This document shows, one piece after another, positions 42,947 through 51,535 of a DNA stretch of 64,000 bases. Origin of the DNA: Williamsia maris. Its GTDB lineage: Bacteria > Actinomycetota > Actinomycetes > Mycobacteriales > Mycobacteriaceae. Position numbers and translations under genes: made by a program. The stretch is from contig NZ_JAMTCJ010000004.1 in the NCBI RefSeq assembly GCF_024171815.1, positions 186,001-250,000 on the forward strand. The letters are read 5' to 3'. Under the pieces are notes generated by a model. It was not told the DNA's origin. It saw only the letters and a list, made by a program, of their open reading frames with translations, and made no database searches. How positions within the stretch are numbered: position 1 is the first letter of the stretch; each line of letters begins with the position of its first letter.

Positions 42947-43374
42947 CCGCGACGCCCGCCGTTGACCAAACCGATCGCCGTATAGAGCTGCTCGGTGGTC
43001 ATCGAGCCAGCAAACGTCTGACTCCGTTGATGTGATCGACGAACGCACCCGAGAACGCGACGCCGGCGATCGACGCGCTTACGCGGAAAGATACGGCCCG
43101 CGTCCGTGAGCGGGACGGGAACGTGGCGATACGTCACAGTGACGTATCGCGCACCCTAAACCGGGTGCTGCACCAAAGGGGAATGACGACGGATGGTCCG
43201 TCGGAGAGTGATACCGCAGACATGGCCGTCTATCGAGTGGTTTGCTAGCGGCGGTCCGGATGGCGCCGGCAGGGCGTTTCGACGGTTGACTCGCATGTCT
43301 TTGTGGCTTTCTGAGGTGGTCAGATAGCTCTCGGGTCTTCCCGGATCTACCGTCAAACTACTTCGGATTGGACA

Positions 43375-43515
43375 TGTCCGATCCAGAACAGGTTGAGAAT
43401 GGATCGAGTTCGTGAGCACGCAAGTTTCATGTCTTTCTGGACGTGATCGGAGCCGCTGATCTAAGAAGACATGAGAGGGCCGGAGGCTGTTCTGATAGGG
43501 CATGAGAGTGTCGGA
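43375..43515 (+). repeat. 141-bp repeat, right copy
   Basis: It has the same length as the left copy and the same end sequences, in direct orientation. Internal positions have diverged by substitution only. The distance between copies is 428 bp. Confidence 0.85.
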
Positions 43516-43569
43516 CGACGCCGGTGAGAGTCGCGGTGGCGAACCCTATCGGGCTGCGAACCGATAAGC

Positions 43570-44013
43570 TTAACGGGCGTACGTATTGGCCTGCCATTGA
43601 TCTGTCTTTGAACGGGTTTGTAGAATCGAATTCACCGGTGGCCCACGCTCGGCGCGAGTTGGCCCCGGGTTGGCGCTAGCTGGGTCTGTTGGCTGGGCTC
43701 GATGAGCCGCTAGTTGGTGGGTGTCGGCGAAGACGAGGTTGCCGTCGGCGGTGAGGATCGCCCATCGGCGCGCCGCTTCGGCGATACGGATGTTGTTGGC
43801 GTCAACGGGGTGGGCAGCGAACTCGCCGAAGTCTTCGACGATGCTTCCGGCCACCGCTTGGTCGGTATGGGGGTGGACGACTGCCCGACAACCCACTGTC
43901 GGTTCCCACTTGGAAAGTGCGGTTCCGGTCTCTTGTTCGATTGTCTTGCGTGAAGACTCGGCCACCTGTGTGGGGGATGTAGTGGCGGTCCGGCTTGCCT
44001 TCCGCTTCTTCAC
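43570..44013 (-). CDS. Hypothetical protein at end of mce copy 4 operon
   Basis: A 147-aa soluble protein with a Lys/Ser/Thr-rich start and a compact middle (RAVVHPHTDQAVAGSIVEDF, then RRWAILTADGNLVFADTHQL). It looks like a small beta domain. The ATG overlaps the preceding membrane-protein gene by 4 nt. No family is recognised. Confidence 0.55.
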   Translation of the reverse strand: MKKRKASRTATTSPTQVAESSRKTIEQETGTALSKWEPTVGCRAVVHPHTDQAVAGSIVEDFGEFAAHPVDANNIRIAEAARRWAILTADGNLVFADTHQLAAHRAQPTDPASANPGPTRAERGPPVNSILQTRSKTDQWQANTYAR

Positions 44014-44654
44014 GGCACCTGCTTTTCGTGCTGCTGGGTGATGGTGTCGGGGGCCCAGGACATGACGGCTATGCGGTTGACTTCGTGAAAGAGTCGATCT
44101 CGCACCTGGGCTCCGAGGCGGGGTTGCTGCGCCGCAGGTTGCGTGGCGAGGTCGTGATGCAGCTCGAGTGCGAATTGCGCTGGCGTCAAGCCGAATGTGG
44201 AGAAGATCTGGTAGCTGTTAGCCCCGCCGTAGGGCAGCCAGCACACGGCAAAAGTGACCGTGGTCAAACCTGTATCGTCGTCTGTGATGTTCGCGGCGGC
44301 GCTGCGATCTGGCATGTCGAAAGTTTCGGAACGGGCTGTGCGAACTCGCGAGAGTCGGTGGGTGACTCCCGCTGTCGCGCCGGTCGCGAGTGCGCCAATG
44401 CTGCCGAATAGTGCACCAAGAGCGACTATCTCCGCTCCATGATCGGTTGCGGTGGGTGTGTGCTGGGCGGCGAGGGCGCCGTAGAACCACCCGACGATGA
44501 ACAGTACACGCCCGCCGGTGACGCCGGATGCGGCTGCGACGATCATAGTGGTCTGCCAGCGGTCGGGGTCGCGGTGCTCGGTCGGGACATCGCCGTGCAC
44601 GGAGTCGTGTTTCGACGCGGGTTGGCGGTGGGGGCCGTGCGGGGGTGGGTGCAT
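44010..44654 (-). CDS. Mce-linked membrane protein
   Basis: A 214-aa protein from ATG 44654, 2 bp after the mce copy 4 stop. It has a Pro/His-rich polar start, two hydrophobic helices (about 38-60 and 72-100, including FIVGWFYGAL), then a soluble part with LTTVTFAVCWLPYGG and LTPAQFALELHHDLA. The helix pair resembles that of the 119-aa protein following mce copy 1, so this is the longer form of the same partner. It may act as an assembly or docking factor for the Mce protein (inference). Confidence 0.65.
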   Translation of the reverse strand: MHPPPHGPHRQPASKHDSVHGDVPTEHRDPDRWQTTMIVAAASGVTGGRVLFIVGWFYGALAAQHTPTATDHGAEIVALGALFGSIGALATGATAGVTHRLSRVRTARSETFDMPDRSAAANITDDDTGLTTVTFAVCWLPYGGANSYQIFSTFGLTPAQFALELHHDLATQPAAQQPRLGAQVRDRLFHEVNRIAVMSWAPDTITQQHEKQVP

Positions 44655-44656
44655 GT

Positions 44657-45913
44657 CTATCTGCTCGGTTGAGTCGTGACACCCAGGAGTGCGGCGAGTT
44701 GGGCGGCAATGGGGTTGAGGTTGAGTTTGTCGGGATCCTTTTTGGGGTATCGGTCCCATGGTTGGGGTGTGCGGGGGTCGGCGAATTGGGCGTTCTGTGC
44801 GCCTTTGACGGCGGTGGGGTTGCCCTGAGCGACAGTGCACCTGGCTTTGGTGTTGAACGGGAAGTCGTCGTAGTTGAGGTCGAAGTCCGGGTTCTTCTTC
44901 TTGATGGCTGCGATCTCGGTTTGGGTGCTTTCGTAACCGAGGGTGCAGGCCGGCGGGTTGTTCGTTTCAAGCACGATTCCGAAGTGGATGTTCTTGTCGC
45001 CCGGCGCGGGCGTGTAGCTGCCGCTGGAGATCCCGGAGATGATGGCCAGCACGGGCGAGAACGTCACAAAGGTGGGCTTGATGTTGCGGATGTCTTTGGC
45101 GAGGTTGCGGACCACGGTGGTGACATCGCCGGCACTGCGGCGCAGTAACTCCGAGATCTGGGTGGCCGATGCGGTACCGGTGGTCAACAAGCGGCGGATT
45201 GCGGGGTCGCTGGTCGCGAGCTGGTCGGTGATCAGACCCAGGTTTTTCGCCCAATCGCCGATCGCGTCGGTCTGATCGGCCTGGGTCCCCAACACCGTGT
45301 CGGCGTTGCGGATTAACGAGATCGTCTGCGGGAGGCTGTCGTTGCCCGTCTTGGCCAGGTTCGACAGCGAGTCCACGAGGACCTTGAGGTTCTCGCCGTT
45401 GCCGTTGAAGGCTTTGCCGAGCTCGGTGACCACCGTGGTCAGGTCGTTCAGCGGAACCGATCCGGTGAAGTCGACCGCGCTGGAGATGACGTCCTGGACC
45501 GGGGTCGGGATCGACGTGTCGGAGATGACGGAGTCGTTTTTCAGGTACGGACCGCTCGCGGACGCCGGACGCAGATCGACGAACTGCTCACCGATCGCCG
45601 ACCGGTTGGCCACCACCGCCTGCGACGACGCCGGGACCTTGGGGCCACCGGAATCGAGATCAAGTTCAACCCGCACGCCATCAGTCCGTAATTGCAGTGA
45701 CGAGACCCGACCGATAGGGACACCCTGGTAGGTGACCTCGGCATTGGCGAAGATGCCGCCGGAATCTTTGAAATCCGCGTGCACCGTATATCGTCCGACG
45801 CCGGCGAGCTGGCCGATTCGTGCGTAGGTGACACCGACGTAGAGGATGGCTGCCACCCCGACTACGAGCAACACCACCAACTGCACCACCATCCGCCTGC
45901 TGAGCACGCTCAC
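44657..45913 (-). CDS. Orphan MceF-like lipid-transport protein (copy 4)
   Basis: A 418-aa protein starting VSVLSRRMVVQLVVLLVVGV (membrane helix), with MCE domain elements GGIFANAEVTYQGVPIGRV and RSAIGEQFVDLRP, the MceF-type helices and the tail LNYDDFPFN with KDPDKLNLNP. GTG 45913 is chosen because it aligns with the start of copy 3; a start ten codons upstream is possible. It leads a three-gene leftward operon with two proteins of unknown function. No permease gene is present. Confidence 0.86.
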   Translation of the reverse strand: MSVLSRRMVVQLVVLLVVGVAAILYVGVTYARIGQLAGVGRYTVHADFKDSGGIFANAEVTYQGVPIGRVSSLQLRTDGVRVELDLDSGGPKVPASSQAVVANRSAIGEQFVDLRPASASGPYLKNDSVISDTSIPTPVQDVISSAVDFTGSVPLNDLTTVVTELGKAFNGNGENLKVLVDSLSNLAKTGNDSLPQTISLIRNADTVLGTQADQTDAIGDWAKNLGLITDQLATSDPAIRRLLTTGTASATQISELLRRSAGDVTTVVRNLAKDIRNIKPTFVTFSPVLAIISGISSGSYTPAPGDKNIHFGIVLETNNPPACTLGYESTQTEIAAIKKKNPDFDLNYDDFPFNTKARCTVAQGNPTAVKGAQNAQFADPRTPQPWDRYPKKDPDKLNLNPIAAQLAALLGVTTQPSR

Positions 45914-46037
45914 TGAGCTACGTCTCGACCCTGTGCGACGCACGCCATCGGTTCCACTCGCAACTGTGTCATTGCGTGATGGTAACGAAGTTGAACGCGG
46001 CTGTACACAGTTACGACAGGCCGATCACGACAGCGAG

Positions 46038-46484
46038 TCACCCGATCGAGGGCGGGGCGGGTAGCGGCCGCTGCATCGACGGGATGAGGATCGCGGCTAC
46101 CGCGCGCAGCAGTGTTATCGCGAGGTGGGCGTGGTCGACGTAGTCGCGCCACCCGACTACCAGGCCGTCGCGGAGCTCAATTCGCCCACAAGCCCAGAAC
46201 TGCCAACGGAATCGACCAATGGCAAGCTCGTCCATGCGCTCGGTCAGGACTGTGTTGCCGTCGGCGGAGACGGTGAGGAATTCGACGTTGAACGAGCCCG
46301 GTCCGCGTAGGGCGCCGAGCACTCTCGCAGTGCCGGCATGGCGCAGGGTCGGCCAGCCGACGTTGGTGTAGAGAATGTCGGGGTGCAGCAATGCTACGGC
46401 TGCGTCGGCGTCACCTCTAGCCATGGTGTTGAAGAAGTTGACGGCCAGATCTGCCGCTGCCGGGATAGCTTCGGGGGACTTCAT
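46038..46484 (-). CDS. Limonene-1,2-epoxide hydrolase-like protein
   Basis: A 148-aa protein of the NTF2/SnoaL fold. The epoxide-hydrolase triad seems complete: Arg and Asp in TERMDEL and a second Asp in GWRDYVDH, matching Arg99, Asp101 and Asp132 of the limonene enzyme. Such enzymes add water to epoxides without a covalent intermediate. It is followed by an MmpL remnant on the same strand. The natural substrate could be an epoxidised lipid or sterol (inference). Confidence 0.75.
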   Translation of the reverse strand: MKSPEAIPAAADLAVNFFNTMARGDADAAVALLHPDILYTNVGWPTLRHAGTARVLGALRGPGSFNVEFLTVSADGNTVLTERMDELAIGRFRWQFWACGRIELRDGLVVGWRDYVDHAHLAITLLRAVAAILIPSMQRPLPAPPSIG

Positions 46485-46494
46485 TAACTGTTCC

Positions 46495-46890
46495 TCACAT
46501 GGGTGTTTTCGGGGCTTGAGTTAAGGGCATGTCGCTAGCGGACTGCCGACGCTCGTGCCTTCTGGGGATGACAGGCCACCACACGCGGTCGCCCAGCAAA
46601 TGCATTGCTGCGGGCACGAGCAGTGTTCGCACTATTGCCACGTCGAGGATCAGTCCGACCCCGACGGTGAATCCGACCTGGATCAGCAACACGACTGATC
46701 CCGACATGAGGGCGAACATCGTGATCGCGAAGACGATGCCGGCAGTGGTGATGACGCTGCCTGTCGTTCCGAACGCGCGGATGATGCTGCGTGTCATAGA
46801 TGTTCTTGCCTCTTCGCGTATTCGGGATGCGAAGAGCATGCTGTAGTCGGCGCCAACCGCGACGAGCACCACGAACGCCTCCGACGGCAC
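46495..46890 (-). pseudogene. C-terminal remnant of an MmpL-family transporter
   Basis: The 131 codons match only the last part of MmpL/RND transporters: VVLVAVGADYSMLFASRIREE, GSVITTAGIVFAITMFA, VGLILDVAIVRTLLVPA and a WWPVI near the end. Intact MmpL proteins have about 950 residues and twelve helices; here everything upstream is missing and no homologous sequence follows to the right. It is therefore a truncated relic, left next to the epoxide-hydrolase-like gene. Confidence 0.85.
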
Positions 46891-47135
46891 GGTCAGCCAA
46901 ACGGCCTCTCACGGTTCTTGACTGAACCGGCTGCTCAGCCAGTTGTTAGTGGGCCAGTAGCTCGACGATGGCAGGAGTTTAGTACGCATGAAGCATTACA
47001 ACCGGGGTAAGCGGCTCGCATTCGAATTCCAGATTCCGAACACGATGTAGGGCGAACATCCTAAGTATCAAGGCCGCGGCCAGAGGTAACGAGTAATCCG
47101 GCGCCGAGGAGGCTTGGTTCGTTGAACAGTGGCGT

Positions 47136-47753
47136 CTAGTCCTTGCGTAGCACGCCGTTGATTATGAGATCGACGAACGTAGTCGCGACTTGGGATGTAG
47201 TTCGCTCGGTGAGCGGGATGTTGGCCGCAGCAAGTGCTGCGGCCGCAACATGAACGCCAGCAATGGAATCTGCCATCGCACCGCGAAACACGCCGATGGC
47301 GACGCCCTCGCGGCAGATGTCGGTGATCCGGTTCAGCCACGGTGTGAAAAGGGCCTTGTCGAGCTGGTCATGCAGTTCAGCTCCGTACACGGCGGCGCGA
47401 ATCTCGGGGTAGCGACGCCCGAGGTCTGAACCCAGCGCGTTGATCAGATTGTGGGTGGTCGTCGACAGTTCCGCGACGGGGTCGTTACCGCCCGTGCCGG
47501 TGCGTGGCTCGGGAACGGGAAACCGAGCCACCAGTGCGTCGGCGAGCAGCGCGGATCTATTCGGCCACAGCTTGTACACCGTCGCGTTCGACACCTGGGC
47601 GTCGCGCGCGATGGTGTACACGGTAGCGCCGGTAGCGCCCCGTTCAACAATCAAACATGTTGCGGCGGAGAGAATCCGCTGCCGTACCTGGCTGTGAGGA
47701 TGTTGCGGCGAAGCAGCTTTTCCGGACGGCGACGATTTATTCGAAGTGATCAT
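47136..47753 (-). CDS. TetR-family regulator
   Basis: A 205-aa protein with the helix-turn-helix VYTIARDAQVSNATVYKLWP and a C-terminal TetR ligand domain (ELHDQLDKALFTPWLNRITD). The ATG at 47753 lies upstream of a Ser/Pro/Lys-rich extension. It is a paralogue of the regulator at 40202. Its target is unclear, as the adjacent transporter is a remnant. Confidence 0.82.
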   Translation of the reverse strand: MITSNKSSPSGKAASPQHPHSQVRQRILSAATCLIVERGATGATVYTIARDAQVSNATVYKLWPNRSALLADALVARFPVPEPRTGTGGNDPVAELSTTTHNLINALGSDLGRRYPEIRAAVYGAELHDQLDKALFTPWLNRITDICREGVAIGVFRGAMADSIAGVHVAAAALAAANIPLTERTTSQVATTFVDLIINGVLRKD

Positions 47754-47944
47754 TGCGGTTGGTCCTTCGAGCCGGAATTTGGTTTGCAGTCACGCTTAAG
47801 TCGGCTACGTCTGTGAGGGGTCGGTGTCGACGTTCAAGTGGTGCTGAACGCGTCAACAGGTCCCGGTGTTATGCGCGGCACAGAAGTGCCGACATCGTGG
47901 CCGTGCGAATTCTCGTACTGCATGAACTGTCATGGCGAGGGTGG

Positions 47945-48511
47945 TCACCACCTAAGCATCGGGAGCGGAGATGCAGGGTGACCTAACGAGCGACGAACGG
48001 TCAGTTTCAGCAGTTTTCGGTGAAAGCCAAGGCTCGGGTACGTGCGTGCACAATCGCGATAGGTCCTGGGGGGAATTCCGTGTCGGACAAACCCGAGTGA
48101 CACATCGATGGCGTCGGCTCGGCGAAGCAGTTCGATCGGGTTTGCGGGTTCTGCCGCGGTCCTGACTTTGTGATGCTGGGCGATCATTGATGCTACGAGT
48201 TCTCTGTCGTTACATTCGGTCCCGCCTCGGATGAAGTCGGTGGCTAGCTGTATGGAGGGTTGTAAGTAGTCGAAAGTCCCTTCCGTCCAGATCCCGAGAT
48301 CGTGAAATGTTGCGGCGATGAGGAAGTCGCCATCTGTTGATGGCCGTTGGCGAGTTGTGCGTTGTGCGGTACGGAGGCGGTTCCAGAGTGCGTCGGACAG
48401 CGTGAGGACTCGAAGCACGTGATTGCGATACATCTGCAGGTCCGCGCCCAGCGGCGTGCGATGCTCGGCGAGGATTGTGTCCACTGTGTGTTCAGCAGCG
48501 GTGTGAAGCAC
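47945..48511 (-). CDS. HD-domain protein
   Basis: A 188-aa protein with HD-superfamily metal ligands: His in YRNHVLRV, His-Asp in ATFHDLGIWT, His in IAQHHKVR and Asp in LRRADAIDVS. Such proteins hydrolyse phosphoesters or related bonds; the short form resembles cyanamide-hydratase-like hydrolases. GTG at 48511 overlaps the amine-oxidase stop by one base, so the two genes are coupled. Confidence 0.72.
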   Translation of the reverse strand: MLHTAAEHTVDTILAEHRTPLGADLQMYRNHVLRVLTLSDALWNRLRTAQRTTRQRPSTDGDFLIAATFHDLGIWTEGTFDYLQPSIQLATDFIRGGTECNDRELVASMIAQHHKVRTAAEPANPIELLRRADAIDVSLGFVRHGIPPRTYRDCARTYPSLGFHRKLLKLTVRRSLGHPASPLPMLRW

Positions 48512-49902
48512 TAGCTCAACACCTGCGGCGGGGCCACTGGCGAGGTGGTGTTAGCCAGCGTCGCAAGGATCTGCTCAGCGGTGTCGTGGCCGGAGCGTAC
48601 GGCGCCATCCATATATCCCATCCACGCCGTGGCGGTCTCCGCGCTCGCCCAGTGAATCGGGCCTACTGGCGTCCGAAGTGCCTGGCCAACCGACGTCCAC
48701 GTTTTCGGCGGGAGTGCGGCGCCGTAGCATCCTCGCGTGAACTGCTCTGCGGACCAGTCTTGTTCGACGATCTCGATGGGCTCACGAGCTTGCGGGCCGA
48801 ACACTCGTGCCAATGTGTCGAGGACTAACGCACTGCGTTCGTCTGGCCAGCGGGCCGAAGCATCTCGCGACGAGTCACCTAGAAAGAACGTGAGAAGTAC
48901 CCCCAGACTGCTGTCGGAAGGTGAGTTGTCGTAGATGATTTTCAGCGGGCCGTCGAGCAAAACTGCCTGCCCGGAGAGGCCGGCTGAGCGCCAAAAAGGT
49001 GTCGGGTACACCGCCATTGTCTTGATGACCGAGCCGTTGGGGACGCGTTGGGTGAGCGAGTCGCGGGCCGGTGGAAGGCCGGGCTGGTAACTGATTCGTC
49101 CGGCGAGCGATGGGCTGAGAGCAACCACCGCATGGCGGGCGCGCACCACCTGAGTAGCGCTGACGACGGTGACCCCGGCATCGGTGTAGTCGATGTGATG
49201 TACGGGTTCGCTGGTGTGTAGTTCATCAGGGCCGAGACCCTCGGCGAGTTCCACAGCGAGGCGTTGCGAGCCGCCCACTATCCGGCGCTCCTGTGCGCCC
49301 CCGACCGTATCGATCAATACATCGACTCCGCCCGCTGAGGCGATGTAGGCAAGAACGTGGAGCAGGGATACTTCGTCCGGGCTCGCCGCGAACACCGCCT
49401 CGCATACCAACTGGACCAGCTTCTTTCCGCCCGTGCTGTGCACTGACCGCTCGGTCCAAGACCGCAACGTCTGGCTATCCCACGAGTCAGCGTTGGGGGC
49501 GGTCCACGGCGACGCGGGCGACACCGATCGCGACATCCGTTCCAGTCTCTTCAACGCTAGGTATCCCTCGCCCAACGCTGGCGAGGCGATGAGCGGGAAG
49601 GCTCCCGAGTGCCGGTGAATACGTCCTCGGTACTCAAACACGTTTTTGCCCGCCGAGTGAGTGGCGAAAGTGGGGATCCCGAGTTCGCGCGCCAACGCCA
49701 ATACGGCTGTCTGACCGGGCCCGACCCATTGGCCGCCGACTTCGACATCGCTGCCGTCGTGCAGACGGTGGTTGAGTGTGCGACCGCCCACGCGGTCTCG
49801 AGCCTCGAGCACGATGACGGATTTATGGACGGCCCTGATGCGCCGCGCCGCCACCAGCCCAGCTAGACCGGCTCCTATGACGACTACATCGGTCTCTGAC
49901 AT
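48511..49902 (-). CDS. Flavin-dependent amine oxidase
   Basis: A 463-aa enzyme of the monoamine/putrescine oxidase family. The FAD motif VVIGAGLAGLVAARRI is followed by EARDRVGGRT and the C-terminal IHWASAETATAWMGYMDGA, the canonical flavin-contact segments. It would oxidise an amine to an aldehyde with release of ammonia and hydrogen peroxide. It is divergent from the TetR gene at 49999 across 96 bp and coupled to the HD protein downstream. Confidence 0.85.
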   Translation of the reverse strand: MSETDVVVIGAGLAGLVAARRIRAVHKSVIVLEARDRVGGRTLNHRLHDGSDVEVGGQWVGPGQTAVLALARELGIPTFATHSAGKNVFEYRGRIHRHSGAFPLIASPALGEGYLALKRLERMSRSVSPASPWTAPNADSWDSQTLRSWTERSVHSTGGKKLVQLVCEAVFAASPDEVSLLHVLAYIASAGGVDVLIDTVGGAQERRIVGGSQRLAVELAEGLGPDELHTSEPVHHIDYTDAGVTVVSATQVVRARHAVVALSPSLAGRISYQPGLPPARDSLTQRVPNGSVIKTMAVYPTPFWRSAGLSGQAVLLDGPLKIIYDNSPSDSSLGVLLTFFLGDSSRDASARWPDERSALVLDTLARVFGPQAREPIEIVEQDWSAEQFTRGCYGAALPPKTWTSVGQALRTPVGPIHWASAETATAWMGYMDGAVRSGHDTAEQILATLANTTSPVAPPQVLS

Positions 49903-49998
49903 CGAATTCTCCCAGTTCAGGTCGCCGCGAGCCGTAGTTGGTCGCCAATACTGGTCACATGACCAATCTGCGTCCGAAAGTAGAGTACGGTCTGGGAT

Positions 49999-50637
49999 GT
50001 GTCAACAGACGGATGGCTTCGACGCTCACCTCGACGCCGCCAGCAGCTCATCGATGCAGCGATCGCGGTCATTGTCGACCAAGGCCTGGATGCGGCGACC
50101 ACGCGTCGTGTCGCCGCACACGCGGGGGTGTCGTTGGGATCGGTGCACTATGTGTTCGCGAACAAGGCGGAGATGATCACTGCCGTGGTCGACTTCGTAG
50201 GCGATGCGATCACCGCAGCGCTATCGCCGGTCGCGCAGCCCCAGGCGGGCACAATCGATGACGTCGATCGGGCGTTGAGCGGCATAGTGGAGCGGTTCTG
50301 GGACCTGGTGATAGCCGACCCGGCGTTCCAGCTCGTGCAGTACGAACTCACCATCTACTGCCTGCGCCGACCAGACCAGCAGTGGCTCGCCATCCGGCAA
50401 TACGATCGATATCGCAGCATTGTGGCCGAGACAATCCGCGCCGCCACCCCAAGTGAGTTGGCGCTGCCAACCGCGGCTGTCGATGACCTCGCGCGTCAGA
50501 CAGTAGCCGGACTCGACGGCATCATATTGCAGTTCTTAGTCCACAAAGACGCCACTCAGGCCCGCCACGACGTGGCTGTCCTGACTGGAAATCTGCGCTG
50601 GGCGACCCGCCGCCTTTACGAAACCGACACCCGGTGA
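49999..50637 (+). CDS. TetR-family regulator
   Basis: A 212-aa protein with RRQQLIDAAIAVIVDQG and the helix-turn-helix TRRVAAHAGVSLGSVHYVF, close to the Rv3557c-like group. It is divergent from the amine-oxidase operon and is probably its repressor. The start at 49999 follows a weak ribosome site (TCTGGGATGT). Confidence 0.8.
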   Translation: MSTDGWLRRSPRRRQQLIDAAIAVIVDQGLDAATTRRVAAHAGVSLGSVHYVFANKAEMITAVVDFVGDAITAALSPVAQPQAGTIDDVDRALSGIVERFWDLVIADPAFQLVQYELTIYCLRRPDQQWLAIRQYDRYRSIVAETIRAATPSELALPTAAVDDLARQTVAGLDGIILQFLVHKDATQARHDVAVLTGNLRWATRRLYETDTR

Positions 50638-50987
50638 GCGGGTCAGTCGTATCGACGGCGCTCACGCCGGAGCTGCGCCCAGGCGACGTGTGTGCAGTAA
50701 CGCAATTCCTTTCCGCGACAATTTGACTCGACGAGGTTAGATTGGATTGGGCTGGCGGATGCCCTCCTATACAGCCCGGCTGGCTACCTGTTGTGTCGCA
50801 CGGCGGTAGCCGCGATCTGCACAAGGCGGTTGTGGTCGCCGGGTCGAAGCTGGTGCGAGCGGCCACGTGATCGCGGCAGCCGCGTACCCGTAGGCAGTTC
50901 GACGCACTGATCGACAGGCGTTGTGAATATGGCGTCGACTCCATCATCCGACCATCAATTCGGCAACCCACGGAAAGAAGTTCAACG
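50638..50987. other. Gap without recognised features
   Basis: I see no supported gene or structure in these 350 bp apart from the probable promoter of the secreted protein at 50988. Confidence 0.4.
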
Positions 50988-51296
50988 GTGAGAAAAGCTG
51001 CTGTAGCTGCAACGCTCGCGGGTGTCATCACACTCGCCGGGCTCACCACCCCCACCGCGGCGGCCTACCCTGTCGGGCCCTGGAAAGTTCAAGGCCCGTG
51101 TGCGGGCAAGCCCAAACCGCAGTGCCCGATGTCTCCGTCTGCGGACGGCTTAACCTGGTCGTGGCACGGCGACGCCTGGAACTACGACAAGACCGGCGCG
51201 TTCGTGTGCATGTCAAGCGACATCTACTGTGCGCCGGTCATGTCGGGGGTCCGCGCCTTGCCGCCCACACCAATCGGGCGATGGGTACACGGCTGA
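50988..51296 (+). CDS. Small secreted protein
   Basis: A 102-aa protein with a clear signal peptide (RKAAVAATLAGVITLAGLTT, cleavage near AAA-Y) and a small mature domain with four cysteines (GPCAGKPKPQCPM, FVCMSSDIYC). The cysteine spacing suggests two disulfides. GTG at 50988 is preceded by weak SD (AAGTTCAACG). No family is recognised. Confidence 0.65.
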   Translation: MRKAAVAATLAGVITLAGLTTPTAAAYPVGPWKVQGPCAGKPKPQCPMSPSADGLTWSWHGDAWNYDKTGAFVCMSSDIYCAPVMSGVRALPPTPIGRWVHG

Positions 51297-51535
51297 CTAG
51301 ACGACGAGCGAGACTGCGTGCGCCAGACCAGCCAAGGTCGGCGGGTTCCTATGCGTGCTGCGTACCCAACACCAATTCAACGACGTCTCATGACTCGACC
51401 AGACCGTCGGTAAGGCGCTTCGACCTCCGAGCGCAACAGCTGCTCAGGTTGATTCGCAAAGTTGTGCCGGTTCCTCCATCCCCGCCGGCGCGGTGTTCAC
51501 GCGTTGAACGCGGCCAACGAATGAGGTGAGATGTG

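Larger units (their letters stand above)
42718..43569. other. 850-bp gene-poor region with repeat pair
   Basis: No coding frame is supported. The region contains the 41-bp sequence shared with 24747, two 141-bp repeat copies (42806 and 43375), and several copies of the motif TGAGAGTGTCGGA. It resembles remnants of a non-autonomous element rather than ordinary spacer. Confidence 0.6.

Noticed and set aside
42718-43569. Insertion sequence with transposase
   Set aside because: The repeats resemble element ends, but no transposase frame or DDE/HUH motif is present between or near them.
11709-45913. A complete mce operon
   Set aside because: No yrbE-like permease and no adjacent second mce subunit is encoded; only isolated single copies occur.
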